A stretch of DNA of 6,310 bases from the NCBI GenBank assembly GCA_027334785.1, contig DAHWQF010000210.1:1-6310 (forward strand), given 5' to 3'. A program made the position numbers and the translations under genes. Within the stretch, counting starts at the first letter, position 1, and each line of letters begins with the position of its first letter. Below the pieces are notes generated by a model. It saw nothing but the letters and a program-made list of their open reading frames with translations. It did no database searches and was not told where the DNA came from. The stretch is from Acidimicrobiaceae bacterium (GTDB lineage: Bacteria; Actinomycetota; Acidimicrobiia; Acidimicrobiales; Palsa-688). Below are positions 5,797 through 6,310 of this stretch, in pieces.

Positions 5797-5802
5797 ACGC
5801 TA
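5797..5802 (-). promoter_or_regulatory. Candidate -10 element of nth
   Basis: The minus strand reads TAGCGT, a TAnnnT hexamer ending eight bases before the ATG at 5788. That geometry fits a leaderless transcript, common in actinobacteria, and agrees with the missing Shine-Dalgarno. No good -35 sits 17 bases upstream, so this stays tentative. Confidence 0.25.
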
Positions 5803-5840
5803 GTGCCGGTCGCAAGGGGTGCCGATAGTAGCGTCGAAGT

Positions 5841-6310
5841 GTGGTCGAAATCGAGGTAAAGCGTCACATTGGCCCCGAAGACCTCTCGGCGCTATCCCAG
5901 CTTTTGAGCGCCGCCTCCGAGGCCGACGCCCACCCCGCCCTAGGGGAGCACGCCTGGCTCGACCTCGTTCAGGGTGGCCGCGAGGGATTCGCCGGCCTGG
6001 TCGCCTGGGAGCCGAGCCCCCCCCACCCGGTTGGCTACGCCCAGCTCTCCAGGGGGGAAGACCTCGGCGAACGGCCCCACTGGGGGCTCGAACTGGTCGT
6101 CGACCCCCACCACCGCACCCCGGGGAACACCGTCGCCGGAGACCTCCTGCGCAGCGCCCTCGGCCTCGTGGCGTCCGAGGGGGGTGGGCACTTCCACCTC
6201 TGGGTCAACCAACCGAGCCCGGTCCAAGACCGCCTGGCCACGAGCGTGGGGCTTTCACCCGGGCGCACGCTCTACCAGATGCGCCGGCGCCTACCGATAG
6301 AGGAGCGTCC
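5841..6310 (+). CDS. mshD: Mycothiol synthase MshD, N-terminal part (cut by window end)
   Basis: MshD acetylates Cys-GlcN-Ins with acetyl-CoA, the last step of mycothiol synthesis. The first 156 residues are in the window and the frame is still open at the edge. HPALGEHAWLDL (31-42), FAGLVAWEP (50-58), VGYAQLSRG (64-72), WGLELVVDPHHR (81-92), HLWVNQPSP (119-127) and GRTLYQMRRRLP (141-152) match actinobacterial MshD. Known MshD has two tandem GNAT domains; only the first is visible here. Its acetyl-CoA loop reads HHRTPGNT instead of R/QxxGxG, consistent with the N-terminal domain being the less active one. The GTG at 5841 is the first start after an in-frame TAG at 5829; only a weak GAAG precedes it, so a leaderless transcript is possible. 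It is divergent from nth, 52 bases away. Confidence 0.9.
   Translation, partial: MVEIEVKRHIGPEDLSALSQLLSAASEADAHPALGEHAWLDLVQGGREGFAGLVAWEPSPPHPVGYAQLSRGEDLGERPHWGLELVVDPHHRTPGNTVAGDLLRSALGLVASEGGGHFHLWVNQPSPVQDRLATSVGLSPGRTLYQMRRRLPIEER

Overview
The window is GC-rich with strongly G/C-biased third codon positions. It carries the start of a mycothiol synthase gene, a pathway essentially restricted to Actinobacteria, next to a histidine operon. I infer a high-GC actinobacterium. The HisA sequence lacks the active-site loop typical of mycobacterial or streptomycete PriA, so a deep-branching lineage such as Acidimicrobiia is plausible but unproven.

Layout. Bases 1-225 hold no gene I can support. 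Bases 226-4709 are one compact minus-strand operon, read right to left: hisC, hisB, hisH, hisA, hisF, then a GroES/Cpn10-like gene. Two junctions are 4-base stop/start overlaps (hisC/hisB and hisA/hisF), and no visible gap exceeds about 55 bases, so the six genes are probably co-transcribed. At 4845-5033 a small divergent plus-strand gene encodes an unrecognised 62-residue helical protein. It converges on, and overlaps, the 3' end of nth (endonuclease III, minus strand, up to about 5788). mshD starts divergently from nth at 5841 and leaves the window at its right end, with only its N-terminal acetyltransferase-like domain present.

Function. HisB, HisC, HisA and HisH-HisF cover the central histidine steps: ring closure of PRFAR to imidazole glycerol phosphate (HisHF), its formation substrate by HisA isomerisation, dehydration (HisB) and transamination (HisC). 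hisG, hisI, hisD and the histidinol-phosphate phosphatase are not here and must lie elsewhere if the pathway is complete. Nth handles oxidised pyrimidines, and MshD completes the actinobacterial thiol mycothiol.

Nothing here convincingly amounts to an undescribed system. The points most worth a second look are: the GroES-like gene closing a his operon; a five-copy 15-bp tandem repeat encoding an extra N-terminus on HisB; low-complexity tails at several operon junctions; substitutions in normally conserved motifs of HisF (residue 22) and HisH (the PHMGWN motif); the HisA-or-PriA question; and the small helical gene overlapping nth tail to tail.
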